Origin: Streptosporangium sp. NBC_01755
GTDB lineage: Bacteria > Actinomycetota > Actinomycetes > Streptosporangiales > Streptosporangiaceae
Length of the DNA stretch: 64,000 bases
Assembly (NCBI RefSeq): GCF_035917995.1
Contig: NZ_CP109131.1
Coordinates: 2,418,001 to 2,482,000 of the forward strand
Reading direction: 5' to 3'
Both the position numbers and the translations under genes were made by a program. This document shows positions 7,921 to 18,176 of the stretch, piece after piece. The notes below the pieces were generated by a model. It saw only the letters and a list, made by a program, of their open reading frames with translations. It was not told the origin of the DNA and searched no databases. Within the stretch, counting starts at the first letter, position 1. Every line of letters begins with the position of its first letter.

Positions 7921-8373
7921 ATGTTCGAGAGAGTCAGCGCCGAGGCCTCGGCCCGCCTGAACCGGCTGGCGGCCCAAGTTCGGAACGCACTGGTCACCGC
8001 TGGACTACCCGTCCTCGCACCCGAACTCGCTCCGCAGCTCGCCGCTGGAGCCGAGGTCGATGTTGACCCCGGAGACGATGCGGCAGGCGGCGTCTTCGTC
8101 AGCTGGCAGGTGAGCCCTCGCCTGAGGGACTGCGCGCTGCGCGAGCTCAAATACATGCGCACCCCGCCTGAAGACGACGCGGAGATCGCGGCGGTGCGCC
8201 ACCAAGGCGCCATCTCCCGTGCCATGATGCACGCGATGATCGACGTTCTGACATCAGCAGGATTCTCCGCTGCCGACGCCCACGAGGAATACCGGCCATT
8301 CGCTCTTCGAGTGCTTTCCGGCCCGCCTGACGGCCAGAGACCGGTCTGGGACATGCGCGAGAGCGAACTCTGA
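7921..8373 (+). CDS. hypothetical protein
   Basis: A 150-aa protein from ATG 7921, 42 bp after the previous gene, probably in the same transcript. It begins with an amphipathic helix (MFERVSAEASARLNRLAAQV), followed by a mixed region and a helical stretch around residues 95-125 (AISRAMMHAMIDVL). I see no known motif, signal peptide or membrane segment. Codon use looks coding. Function unknown. Confidence 0.55.
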   Translation: MFERVSAEASARLNRLAAQVRNALVTAGLPVLAPELAPQLAAGAEVDVDPGDDAAGGVFVSWQVSPRLRDCALRELKYMRTPPEDDAEIAAVRHQGAISRAMMHAMIDVLTSAGFSAADAHEEYRPFALRVLSGPPDGQRPVWDMRESEL

Positions 8374-8481
8374 GGCGGAGCCGACACGCCCACGCTGCCG
8401 AGCTCCATCGGCCCTCATCGCGGACATGCAGTCTATGAATATCCACAGGTCAGAGCAGGGATCCGAGCTCCCCCGGTCGGT

Positions 8482-8895
8482 AATATCGACGAGGCCGAGC
8501 GCCTCAGTACCCGCGCGATCGAGCAGGTCCGCGACTTCTACGACCGCAGCGCCCTCGTCCTGGTCTTCATCGGCATGCCCTGCATCGGAAAGAGACCGGC
8601 CCGCTATCCACAGCTCTACAGTCGCGTCGGCTTCGTCCACCACTACCGCACTCTCGCCGCCGGTGAACTGGCCGCCGTCCTTGCCACCGCATTCGCCCAC
8701 CTGGGCCTGGATGTCCCCGACGTCACCACAACCGATGCCATTGCCGCCATCACCCGCACGACCGCAGGCAACTTCCGGCTCGTCACCCGCCTGCTGAACC
8801 AGGGCGAGCGCGTCATGAAGCTCAACGGGCTCGATCGAGTCACCGCTGAAGTCATCGATGCCGCACGGGACGCCCTCGTCGTCGGCACCAACTGA
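8482..8895 (+). pseudogene. 3' half of a TniB/MuB-like transposition ATPase gene
   Basis: The frame reads NIDEAERLSTRAIEQVRDFY, a Walker B motif (IDEAERL). LVFIGMP (sensor 1), RYPQLYSRVGFVHHYRTL, and a C-terminal helical lid ending RDALVVGTN at 8893 follow. This is the second half of the AAA-type ATPase family that includes TniB, MuB and IstB, which deliver target DNA to transposases. The Walker A half is absent: upstream sequence in the same frame is open but unrelated and joins the tail of the preceding gene. There is no start with a ribosome site. I read it as a truncated relic. Confidence 0.65.
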
Positions 8896-9064
8896 CTCTG
8901 CCAAATAACGTCACTGAAACCCTGACAGGGACCCCGTCGCGTCCGCTCAGGTGGTGTACGAGTGTTTGAGATCGGTACCTGCGTCGCGCCTGGCTGATCG
9001 CCGTTGAAAAGCGCGGCGTCGTCCGTGGGGAAAAACGCAGCGAGGGCGGTGCCCTGGTTCAGGG

Positions 9065-9518
9065 CCGCTCACCGGTAACGCATCACGCAGGGCCGAAGAT
9101 CAAAAGCGCGGCGAGGGCGGTGGAGTGGTCGGGGGCCGCTCACCGGTAACGCATCACGCAGGGCCGAAGATCAAAAGCGCGGCGAGGGCGGTGGAGTGGT
9201 CGGGGGCCGCTCACCGGTAACGCATCACGCAGGGCCGAAGATCAAAAGCGCGGCGAGGGCGGTGGAGTGGTCGGGGGCCGCTCACCGGTAACGCATCACG
9301 CAGGGCCGAAGATCAAAAGCGCGGCGAGGGCGGTGGAGTGGTCGGGGGCCGCTCACCGGTAACGCATCACGCAGGGCCGAAGATCAAAAGCGCGGCGAGG
9401 GCGGTGGAGTGGTCGGGGGCCGCTCACCGGTAACGCATCACGCAGGGCCGAAGATCAAAAGCGCGGCGAGGGCGGTGGAGTGGTCGGGGGCCGCTCACCG
9501 GTAACGCATCACGCAGGG
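9065..9518. repeat. 71-bp tandem repeat array
   Basis: Units begin at 9065, 9136, 9207, 9278, 9349 and 9420, each starting CCGCTCACCGGTAACGC, with a 28-bp partial unit from 9491. The six full copies are identical or nearly so as far as I can read. There are no variable spacers, so this is not a CRISPR array. It belongs to the left arm of the quasi-palindrome; the right arm has a single diverged inverted copy. Confidence 0.9.
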
Positions 9519-9636
9519 TGGGGGCGGGCGTTGGTCGGGTGTGGGTGACCGGGGGCGGGCCGGTGGAGCTCCGGGAGGGGGCAAAGCGGGTCATGGCGGG
9601 CGTGGAGGCGGGGCCGTGGTGGTGACGATCGGGGAT

Positions 9637-9697
9637 TTTCCATGATCTGGGTGAGTTGGCACGCTGGGGGCGTGCGGATTCACCCAGATCATGGAAA
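9637..9697. other. central 18-bp hairpin of the quasi-palindrome
   Basis: TTTCCATGATCTGGGTGA at 9637-9654 pairs perfectly with TCACCCAGATCATGGAAA at 9680-9697. Inside, GCACGC at 9659-9664 pairs with GCGTGC at 9670-9675 around TGGGG. As DNA this could extrude as a cruciform; as RNA it would be a very stable hairpin. Confidence 0.75.
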
Positions 9698-10163
9698 GCA
9701 CAACTCCGGCCCCTCGGGTGGGCCGCTTTTCGTGGTGGAAGGCCCGATTCGTCCCCGCACCCGGCCGGGGGCGACCCGTGACCGGACACCCCGCGGACCT
9801 TCGTACCCCGCACGGCGAGAGCCCCGCACGAGGCGGCGGCGAGCAGCGGCGAGGAGCGGCCCCGAATCCTGCCGCACCGCGGCGGACCCGTACCGATGAG
9901 CGGTCTTGGGCCACTCCACTGCCCTCGCTGCGCTTTTGATCTTCGACCCCGCACGACGCGACACCGACGAGCGGCCCTGAACCACTCCACCACCCTCGCC
10001 GCGCTTTCACCACGGACAACGCCGCGCTTTCACCACGGACAACGCCGCGCTTTTCCACCGTGATCGGCTTACCGGATTCGGATACTCGTACACCACATCC
10101 GTGGACGCGACCTCGCAGATAGGCAGGCGCTACTACCTACCAGTGCCATTCAAATAGGATATT

Positions 10164-10574
10164 GTGATGCATATCCACCTTTATAGACACAAATCGAACA
10201 TCGGGTCATGTGGTCAGGATGCGGACTGGACACACCCCATCTACAAGCCGGAGGAGTTCGTCTTCAGTGCACCGGAAGGCGGCCCGATCGTCTACACACA
10301 CTTCATGGATAACGCGTGGCACAAGGCGGTGAGAACAGCGGGCCTTCCTGCGGGCACCGGGCCTCACGCGTTGCGGCACGCCTACGCCTCGATGCTGATC
10401 GCGGGCGGCGAGTCGGTGAAGGTCGTCTCCGAGCGCCTGGGGCACACGAACGCGACGATGACCTTGAACGTCTACAGCCACCTGTTCCCCGATTCGGAGG
10501 ACCGGACGAGGAAGGCCATCGACACCGCATTTCAAGATCATGCGGACTCTGTGCGGACCGAGGTGGCTCAGTGA
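10164..10574 (+). pseudogene. C-terminal fragment of a tyrosine recombinase (phage/ICE integrase)
   Basis: The 136-codon frame contains HALRHAYASMLIAGGESV, then ERLGHTNATMTLNVYSHL. These are the conserved His-x-x-Arg, Leu-Gly-His and nucleophile Tyr boxes of the tyrosine recombinase catalytic domain. The N-terminal SAM-like DNA-binding domain and the first catalytic Arg are missing, so it cannot be active alone. Recognisable similarity begins around EEFVFSAPEGG (about 10245). The bases before it (10130-10230) are noticeably A+T-rich and unlike the core DNA. It is a relic of an integrated element; no tRNA attachment site is visible nearby. Confidence 0.75.
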
Positions 10575-10614
10575 ATCACCTCGGCCCAGGTCAGAGCGTG
10601 GTTTCCATGATCGC

Positions 10615-11703
<1,089 letters not shown>

Positions 11704-11958
11704 GTGAGCCGAGTTTACGCGGAATCACCCACTGCTACCCGCCGCGGGCAGGTCACAGGGTGGTGGACATCCCCGTGCCCCTCGCCGACGGCGGGTTGAA
11801 CTCACCCGCGCCTCGGAGCCGTCAAGGCGACTCTCCCGGATTCGGGCCGGTTCGGACACGATTCCGCATGTCCCTCGCCCGACCCCCGGCCGGGCCCAGG
11901 GCGCCTTCCGAAGGCGTGTCGGCGCGCCAGGAGTGGCCGGGCCTGGAATCATGCCGGG

Positions 11959-13272
11959 GTGGACGTCATGGCGCTCTCCTTCCAGCTCGCGGTGGGTCTC
12001 GCCGCGGGGCTCGCGATCGGCTTCCTGCTGGGCCGGGCGCGTGCCTCCTCGGGAGCCGCCGACGTCATCGCGCGCCTGGCCGACGCCGAGGCCCGCGCGA
12101 AGGTCGCCGAGGAGAAGGTCGTCTACATCGAGGAGCAGCTCTCCGAGCGGTTCCAGGCCCTGTCGAGCCGGGCGCTCGACGTCAACAACCTGCGCTTCCT
12201 GGAACTGGCCGAGACGAGGCTGGCCGCCAACCGGGCCGAGGCGGCCGGAGAGCTGGAGCAGCGCAAGCAGGCGGTCGAGCACCTGATCGAGCCGTTGAAG
12301 GACACCCTGGCCCGCGTCGAGACGCAGCTGCGCGACACGCAGACGGGCCAGCGGGCCGTCTACGCGGAGCTGGCCAAGCACATCGACGTCGTCCGCGAGA
12401 GCAACGAGCAGCTCCGCGCCCAGACGAGCTCGCTGGTACGGGCCCTGCAGCGCCCCGAGGCCCGGGGCCGGTGGGGGGAGCTCCAGCTCCGCAGGGTCGC
12501 CGAGATCGCCGGGATGCAGCGGTTCTGCGACTTCGACGAGCAGGTGAGCGTCACCACGCCGGACGGCGTGCTCCGGCCCGACATGGTCGTGCGGCTGGCC
12601 GGCGGCAAGAACATCGTGGTCGATTCCAAGGTCTCCCTCGCCGCCTACCTGGAGGCCGCCGAGTCAGCCGACCCCGACCACCAGTCGGCCCGGCTCGACT
12701 CCCACGCCCGTCACGTACGCGAGCACGTGGACCGGCTTGCTGCCAAGACCTACTGGCAGGCGTTCAGCCCGGCGCCGGAGTTCATGGTGCTGTTCATCCC
12801 CGGCGAGGCCTTCCTCGCCCCGGCGCTGGAGCGCGACCCCGCCCTGCTGGAGTACGCCATGCGGCGGCGGGTCCACATCGCCACCCCCACCACGCTGATC
12901 ACCATGCTTCGCACCGCGCAGTACGCCTGGCAGCAGGCGGCGCTCAGCGAGAACGCGCGGGCGATCTTCGAGGTCGGCAAGGAGCTGTACGAGCGGCTGA
13001 GCAGCATGGGGCGTAACGTCGACGCTCTGGGCCGCTCGCTGAACCGGGCCGTGGAGTCGTACAACAGGACTGTCGGCTCGCTGGAGACCCGGGTGCTGGT
13101 GAGCGCACGCAAACTCAACGATCTGGGACTGGTCGAGACCGATCTGGACAGGCCGCAGGTGGTCGAGGACCTGCCCCGCGCGCTGACCTCGCCGGAACTA
13201 CTCGCGGAAGAGGAGCCAAGCTCGCCTCTCGTATCCCGTATGAACGGTAGGTTGGCCAACGACCTGCCCTGA
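11959..13272 (+). CDS. rmuC: RmuC-family DNA recombination protein
   Basis: A 437-aa protein. An N-terminal membrane helix (about 4-25) is followed by a long coiled coil (about 40-170), then the RmuC domain with the nuclease-like core DMVVRLAGGKNIVVDSKVSL around residue 220. RmuC proteins limit inversions at short inverted repeats. The start is GTG 11959 or ATG 11968 (MALSFQLAVG); I cannot separate them. It is transcribed divergently from ychF. Confidence 0.9.
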   Translation: MDVMALSFQLAVGLAAGLAIGFLLGRARASSGAADVIARLADAEARAKVAEEKVVYIEEQLSERFQALSSRALDVNNLRFLELAETRLAANRAEAAGELEQRKQAVEHLIEPLKDTLARVETQLRDTQTGQRAVYAELAKHIDVVRESNEQLRAQTSSLVRALQRPEARGRWGELQLRRVAEIAGMQRFCDFDEQVSVTTPDGVLRPDMVVRLAGGKNIVVDSKVSLAAYLEAAESADPDHQSARLDSHARHVREHVDRLAAKTYWQAFSPAPEFMVLFIPGEAFLAPALERDPALLEYAMRRRVHIATPTTLITMLRTAQYAWQQAALSENARAIFEVGKELYERLSSMGRNVDALGRSLNRAVESYNRTVGSLETRVLVSARKLNDLGLVETDLDRPQVVEDLPRALTSPELLAEEEPSSPLVSRMNGRLANDLP

Positions 13273-13398
13273 AAACTTCCCCCGAGGCGCCGACGGCCGG
13301 ACACTGGAGGCGGCGGGGTTGACGACGCGGGGGCCGAGGTCAAGGGGGCGAGTGGTGGACGAGCGAGGCGGCGTAGAGCCGGCCGGCGGGGTGATCAT

Positions 13399-13923
13399 AT
13401 GAGTGAGCTTGGCCGGGCCGCCGGCGGCATCCGACTGACCGTCCGGGGCGCGCTGGCCCTCGTGCTGGCGTCCACGCTGGTGGGCAGCGTGCTGCAGGCG
13501 CTGCTGGAGGTGGCGGCGCTGACCGGGGCGGCGTTCGTGGCCGGTTGCGTGGCCACGGCGTTGTTGGTGAACCGCAGGGACCTGCTGTCGCTGGTGGTCT
13601 CCCCGCCCCTGGTCTTCTTCGTGACCACCGTGTTCATCGAGGCGGTCCGCTCCCTGTTCGCGTCCACCCCCATCCAGGCCTTCGGCCTGGGCATGTACAC
13701 CGCGCTCTCGCAGGGCGCCCCGTGGCTGTTCGGCGGCTCGCTCCTGGTGCTGGTCATCGCCTGGCGCCGCGGCCTGACCCGCTGCGTCCGTGAGCTGCGC
13801 GACGAGCTCAGGGTCGGCAGGGCCTCCGTTCCCGCCCCGAGGAGCGGCGACACCGCCTTCGCCCCCGAGCCCGAGGGGTACTTCGAGCCCAAGGTGTACG
13901 GCACACCGCGCGAGGGCGCGTAA
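13399..13923 (+). CDS. DUF6542-type membrane protein
   Basis: A 174-aa protein with four predicted membrane helices (about 16-38, 43-58, 64-86 and 110-125) and a polar C-terminal tail of about 50 residues. The arrangement and the position beside rmuC and ispH fit the actinobacterial DUF6542 family, whose function is unknown. ATG 13399 follows a GGCGGGG stretch. It converges on ispH, with a terminator between them. Confidence 0.7.
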   Translation: MSELGRAAGGIRLTVRGALALVLASTLVGSVLQALLEVAALTGAAFVAGCVATALLVNRRDLLSLVVSPPLVFFVTTVFIEAVRSLFASTPIQAFGLGMYTALSQGAPWLFGGSLLVLVIAWRRGLTRCVRELRDELRVGRASVPAPRSGDTAFAPEPEGYFEPKVYGTPREGA

Positions 13924-14055
13924 CCGCCGGTCAGTAGATCTCACAGACGGCCGGGTCCCTACAGGGCCGGACATCCGCAGCGGGTCGTACGGCGACATCG
14001 TGCCCATCCGAACCCTTCAGGCGGCAGGGCACCGAAGCAGGGCACCCCAAACAGC

Positions 14056-14083
14056 AAGGGCACCCCGACAGCGGGGCGCCCTT
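14056..14083. terminator. bidirectional hairpin terminator
   Basis: AAGGGCACCCCG at 14056-14067 pairs with CGGGGCGCCCTT at 14072-14083 around a 4-nt loop, with one mismatch. It lies between the convergent DUF6542 and ispH genes and can serve both. Confidence 0.7.
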
Positions 14084-14111
14084 GAGGAGGCGACTGATCG
14101 GACCGGCGCGG

Positions 14112-15080
14112 TCAGATCGTGGCGCGCAGATCCTTGCGCAGCTCGTGCGGGAGCGCGAAGCGCACGCTCTCCTGGACGGACTCGACCTCTTCGACGTCCT
14201 CGAAGCCGTGCCCGGCGAGGCGGGCCAGAACCTCGGCGACGAGCTCCTCCGGCACCGAGGCGCCGCTCGTCACACCGACCGTGGTGACGCCGTCGAGCCA
14301 GGCGTCCTCGATGAGCGAGGCGTCGTCGACGAGATAGGAGGCGTCGGCCCCGTGGTCGAGGGCGACCTCGACCAGCCTCTTGGAGTTGGAGGAGTTCTCC
14401 GAGCCGACGACGATGACCAGCTGTGCCTGTGCGGCGATCTCCTTGACGGCGACCTGGCGGTTCTGGGTGGCGTAGCAGATGTCGTCACTCGGGGGGTCGA
14501 TCAGGTTCGGGAAGCGCTCCTTGAGCCGGGAGACCGTCTCGACCGTCTCGTCCACCGACAGCGTGGTCTGCGACAGCCAGACCAGTCGCTCGGGGTCCTT
14601 GACCCGCACGGTGCCGACCGACTCCAGACCGTCGACGAGCTGAATGTGGTCGGGTGCCTCGCCCGCGGTGCCCTCGACCTCCTCATGGCCCTCGTGGCCG
14701 ATGAGGAGGATGTCGTAGTCCTGGGAGGCGAAGCGCCGGGCCTCGTTGTGCACCTTGGTCACCAGGGGGCAGGTGGCGTCGATCGTCTTGAGGCTGCGCC
14801 GGGCGGCCTCCTGGTGGACCGCCGGGGAGACGCCGTGGGCGGAGAAGACCACGATGGCCCCCTCCGGCACCTGTTCGGTCTCCTCGACGAAGATCGCTCC
14901 GCGTGCCTCCAGCGTCTTGACCACGTGGGTGTTGTGGACGATCTGCTTGCGGACGTAGATCGGGGCACCGTACTGCTCCAGCGCCTTCTCCACGGCCTGA
15001 ACAGCACGATCGACCCCCGCGCAGTAACCGCGGGGCTTCGCCACCAGTACGCGTCGGGTCGCGGGGGTCTTCGAAGTCAT
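14112..15080 (-). CDS. ispH: 4-hydroxy-3-methylbut-2-enyl diphosphate reductase
   Basis: A 322-aa protein catalysing the last step of the MEP pathway, reduction of HMBPP to IPP and DMAPP, in the cytoplasm. The three iron-sulfur cysteines are in place: Cys20 (GYCAG), Cys104 (DATCPLV) and Cys202 ([10 protein letters not shown]). The catalytic Glu lies in the HEGHEEVEG region. It is the only MEP-pathway gene in the window, though the cis-prenyltransferase at 42413 uses its products. The gene is divergent from the lipid-droplet-type gene, as in the Rv1109c-Rv1110 neighbourhood. Confidence 0.97.
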   Translation of the reverse strand: MTSKTPATRRVLVAKPRGYCAGVDRAVQAVEKALEQYGAPIYVRKQIVHNTHVVKTLEARGAIFVEETEQVPEGAIVVFSAHGVSPAVHQEAARRSLKTIDATCPLVTKVHNEARRFASQDYDILLIGHEGHEEVEGTAGEAPDHIQLVDGLESVGTVRVKDPERLVWLSQTTLSVDETVETVSRLKERFPNLIDPPSDDICYATQNRQVAVKEIAAQAQLVIVVGSENSSNSKRLVEVALDHGADASYLVDDASLIEDAWLDGVTTVGVTSGASVPEELVAEVLARLAGHGFEDVEEVESVQESVRFALPHELRKDLRATI

Positions 15081-15191
15081 GCTCTTATGCTACGTGGAGA
15101 CGCCCGCGAGACAGCCCAAACGCCCCACAAGCTCATGCGGCACAGTCTTGCCACACTAGCCTTCTCGATACAGACCTCCCAGGGAGACGAC

Positions 15192-16343
15192 ATGTCAGTC
15201 CCCGACATCATTCGCAATGTCACACAAAAGGCAAAAGACCTGCCGCTGCACATGTTGCAGACCGCGCTGAGCGGGGTAGGCCAGGCCCTGCTCCTCGGCG
15301 ACCGCGTACGGTCCAAGATCAAGGGTACTTCCGGCCAGGGGGAAGAGCCCGACGGGGCCCGTGAGGCGGCGAACGGCCAGTCGACGGAGACCGGCGAGAA
15401 GGCCGCGGACCAGGTGGAGAAGCCCGCCCGCCGCGCGCCCGTCATCTTCGCACCGCGCCCGGAGAAGGCCGCGGACAAGCCGACCGCCGCCGAGAGCAAC
15501 GGCGCCAGGACCACCCACGAGCCGGTCATCTTCAGCCCCGCCAAGCCCAAGGCGGCGGAGCCCTTCGCCGCCGAGGCCAAGGCGGCGGAGCCCTCTGCCG
15601 CCGCCGAGGCAGCGGCCGTCGAGACCCCGGCCGCCACCCCGGAGCCCGAGTCCGCCGAGGCCAAGCCCACCGAGGCCCCCATCGCGGAGGCCACCGTCGA
15701 AGCAGAGGCCACCAAGGCCCCGGTCACCGCAGAGGTCCCCGCCGCCGCCGAACCAGAAGCCGCAGAAACCCCCGCCACCGAGCCGGAAGCCGCAGAAACC
15801 CCCACCGAAACGAAGATCGCGGAGACCCCGGTCGCCGAGGCCCCCGCCGTGAAGAAGCCCAGGGCCACCCGGGCCAAGGCCAAGGCCGTCGAGACCGCGG
15901 AGCCCGAGGTCACCGCCCCCGAGGCCGCCCCCAAGGCCAAGGCGACCAGGGCACGCAAGACCACCAAGGCCGCCGCCCCGGCGACCGCCGTGGCGGAGGG
16001 CACGGAGAGCGATGCCCCCGTCGAGACGCCCGCGGCGGTGAAGGCCGAGGTCGAGCGGGTCGAGACCGCGAAGCCCGAGAGCACCGACGCCGCGGCGGTC
16101 AAGGTGACGGAGACCGGGGACGCGGCACCCGAGACGGCCGAGCCCTCCTCGGGGACGACCACGCCGGCCGAGCCGCTGCCCGGCTACGCGGGACTGAGCA
16201 TCGCGTCGCTGCGGGCGCGGATGCGCGGCAGGACGTCCGAGCAGATCCGGGAGCTGATCGCCTACGAGCGCGCCACCTCCGACCGCGAGGCCGTCGTACG
16301 GATGTACGAGAACCGCCTGGCCAAGCTGGAGGCCGCGGAATAG
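15192..16343 (+). CDS. lipid-droplet-associated-type protein with a long Ala/Pro/Glu-rich region
   Basis: A 383-aa protein. Residues 1-45 (MSVPDIIRNVTQKAKDLPLH...) resemble the N-terminal module of the actinobacterial lipid droplet-associated family (Rv1109c), which lies between ispH and xseA in mycobacteria exactly as here. Residues about 60-325 are low-complexity Ala/Pro/Glu/Lys-rich repeats with a basic patch of RATRAKAKA type. Residues about 330-383 form a conserved helical tail (YAGLSIASLRARMRGRTSEQ). ATG 15192 has GGGAG 6 nt upstream. The low-complexity middle is much longer than in the mycobacterial protein. Confidence 0.72.
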   Translation: MSVPDIIRNVTQKAKDLPLHMLQTALSGVGQALLLGDRVRSKIKGTSGQGEEPDGAREAANGQSTETGEKAADQVEKPARRAPVIFAPRPEKAADKPTAAESNGARTTHEPVIFSPAKPKAAEPFAAEAKAAEPSAAAEAAAVETPAATPEPESAEAKPTEAPIAEATVEAEATKAPVTAEVPAAAEPEAAETPATEPEAAETPTETKIAETPVAEAPAVKKPRATRAKAKAVETAEPEVTAPEAAPKAKATRARKTTKAAAPATAVAEGTESDAPVETPAAVKAEVERVETAKPESTDAAAVKVTETGDAAPETAEPSSGTTTPAEPLPGYAGLSIASLRARMRGRTSEQIRELIAYERATSDREAVVRMYENRLAKLEAAE

Positions 16344-16370
16344 TCGCCTCCGGCGCGTAGGCTCCCGGCC

Positions 16371-17579
16371 ATGAGCTCGAACACCACCCCTGAGCAGCCC
16401 CTCCCGGTTCGCACGGTGTTGCAGATGGTCGGCGGCTGGATCGGCAAGCTCGGCACCGTCTGGGTCGAGGGACAGATCACCGAGCTGACCGCCCGCGGCG
16501 GCACGGTGTTCCTGACGTTGCGTGACCCGGTGGCCAACGTGTCGGCCCGGATCACCTGCCCGCGTGGTGTCTACGAGGCGACCGTCCCCCGGCCGGTCGA
16601 CGGCGCGAGGATCGTGGCCCATCTGAAGCCCGATTTCTGGGTCAACAAGGGCTCTTTCGCGTTCACCGCGTTGGAGATGCGGCCGGTCGGGGTCGGCGAG
16701 CTGCTGGCCCGGCTGGAGCGGCTGCGCCGGTTGCTCGCCTCCGAGGGGCTCTTCGGCGTCGACAGGAAGCGGCGGCTGCCGTTCCTGCCGGGTACGGTCG
16801 GCCTGATCTGCGGCCGAGACTCGGCCGCGGAGCGCGACGTGCTGGAGAACTCGCGGCGCCGCTGGCCGGCGGTGCGGTTCAAGGTCGAGTCGGTGGCCGT
16901 GCAGGGGCCGTACGCGGTCGGCGAGGTCACCGAGGCGCTGCGCAAGTTCGACGCCGACACCGAGGTCGACGTCATCGTGGTCGCACGGGGCGGCGGGTCG
17001 ATGGAGGACCTGCTGCCCTTCTCCGACGAGGCACTCGTCCGGGCGGTCGCGGCGTGTCGCACACCCGTGGTCAGCGCGATCGGCCACGAGCAGGACAATC
17101 CGCTGCTCGACCTGGTCGCCGACGTGCGCGCGTCCACGCCCACGGACGCGGCGAAGAAGGTGGTGCCGGATGTCGGTGAGCAGATGACACTGATCCGCCA
17201 GCTCCGGGACCGGGGCCGCAGGGTGGTGGGCGGCTGGCTGGACCGCGAGACGGCCTGGCTGGCCGCGGCCCGCTCCCGCCCCTCCCTCTCCGACCCGGTG
17301 CGTGAGATCGAGCGCAGGGCCGAGCAGGCCGAGCAGCTCAGGGACCGGGCACGACGTTCCCTCACCGGTTCCCTGGACCGCGCCGGCGATTCGCTGGAGC
17401 ACCTGCGCGCCCGCCTGATCTCGCTCTCTCCCGCTGCCACGCTGGAGCGCGGCTACGCGATCGTGCAGCGCCCCTCGGGCGATGTCATACGGCTCGCGAG
17501 CGAGGTCTCCCCCGGCGACGAGCTGACCGTGCGCTTCTCCGACGACCGGGTGCGGGTCAGGAGTGATCCCGCCACGTGA
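16371..17579 (+). CDS. xseA: exodeoxyribonuclease VII large subunit
   Basis: A 402-aa protein with an N-terminal OB-fold (tRNA_anti-like, about 10-105), the catalytic region with [18 protein letters not shown] around residue 205, and a C-terminal coiled coil. With XseB it forms the nuclease that digests single-stranded DNA to acid-insoluble oligonucleotides. It starts 27 bp after the preceding gene, so is likely cotranscribed. Its last 23 bp overlap the convergent GNAT gene. Confidence 0.96.
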   Translation: MSSNTTPEQPLPVRTVLQMVGGWIGKLGTVWVEGQITELTARGGTVFLTLRDPVANVSARITCPRGVYEATVPRPVDGARIVAHLKPDFWVNKGSFAFTALEMRPVGVGELLARLERLRRLLASEGLFGVDRKRRLPFLPGTVGLICGRDSAAERDVLENSRRRWPAVRFKVESVAVQGPYAVGEVTEALRKFDADTEVDVIVVARGGGSMEDLLPFSDEALVRAVAACRTPVVSAIGHEQDNPLLDLVADVRASTPTDAAKKVVPDVGEQMTLIRQLRDRGRRVVGGWLDRETAWLAAARSRPSLSDPVREIERRAEQAEQLRDRARRSLTGSLDRAGDSLEHLRARLISLSPAATLERGYAIVQRPSGDVIRLASEVSPGDELTVRFSDDRVRVRSDPAT

Positions 17580-18027
17580 GCGCGGGATAGCCGTTGTCGA
17601 CGAATCCCAGCCGCCGGTAGAGCGGCTCGGCGTCCGAGGTGGCGTGCAGGTCGACCCTGCGGACCCCGCTGTCGCGGTACCACTTCAGGAGGGCTCCCAT
17701 GATGGCCTGGCCGTGCCCCCTGCGCCGGTGGCGCGGGTCGGTGGTCATGCCCTGGATGTAACCGTAGCGACCGTCGGGGAGGCTGGGGCCGGGGAAACGG
17801 TCGAAGATGAGGCCGATCCCGCAGGCCGCCAGCCCCCTTTCCGGGGAGTCCACCACGTAGACGGCGGTGTCGGAGCTGCCCAACCGCTCTTCGAGGTTCT
17901 CGGCGTAGGCCCTCTGCCACTCCTCCTCGATGGGGAGGCTGCCGTCCTGGGCCATCCGGTCGGCCAGGATCTCACGGAGGCGCACCAGCTCGGGGATGTC
18001 CCCGGCGGTCGCGTCACGAACGTTCAC
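17557..18027 (-). CDS. GNAT-family N-acetyltransferase
   Basis: A 156-aa single-domain GNAT. The acetyl-CoA pyrophosphate loop is RRRGHGQ, after the strand [10 protein letters not shown], and the C-terminal strand includes PLYRRLGF. The substrate cannot be predicted. It lies on the opposite strand between xseA and xseB and overlaps the xseA 3' end, so it breaks what is usually a tight xseA-xseB pair. Confidence 0.88.
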   Translation of the reverse strand: MNVRDATAGDIPELVRLREILADRMAQDGSLPIEEEWQRAYAENLEERLGSSDTAVYVVDSPERGLAACGIGLIFDRFPGPSLPDGRYGYIQGMTTDPRHRRRGHGQAIMGALLKWYRDSGVRRVDLHATSDAEPLYRRLGFVDNGYPALTWRDHS

Positions 18028-18176
18028 CTGGGCATTCTTCCAGCCGTACGTCCCGGCGGAGCGACCGGGGAGGGGCCTTGCCGATCACACCGTCGCGGGT
18101 GGGCGCCGCGAGCCGGTGGCGATCCCCGGTACGGCGCGGCGTCATCGGGTGGACGTCACGACTTAAGGTGGGGTGC

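Larger units (their letters stand above)
8940..10117. repeat. 1.2-kb quasi-palindrome
   Basis: The left arm (about 8940-9075) and right arm (about 9965-10117) are imperfect inverted copies of each other. For example GTGGTGTACGAGT at 8951 matches ACTCGTACACCAC at 10084 in reverse, and AAAAGCGCGGCG at 9007 matches CGCCGCGCTTTT at 10043. Farther in, the repeat unit of the left array has one diverged inverted copy at about 9894-9960. A long hairpin lies near the middle. The interior carries no credible gene. It sits between two truncated mobility genes. Confidence 0.7.

Noticed and set aside
9065..9518. CRISPR array
   Set aside because: The 71-bp units abut directly with no unique spacers, and no cas gene is near.
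10118..10614. tRNA gene as attachment site for the recombinase relic
   Set aside because: I looked for a cloverleaf and a TTCGA-type T-loop near the fragment and saw none.
14082..15191. Plus-strand extension of the lipid-droplet-type gene across ispH (753 codons in total)
   Set aside because: The upstream part is antisense to ispH. The ATG at 15192 has a ribosome site and starts the conserved module.
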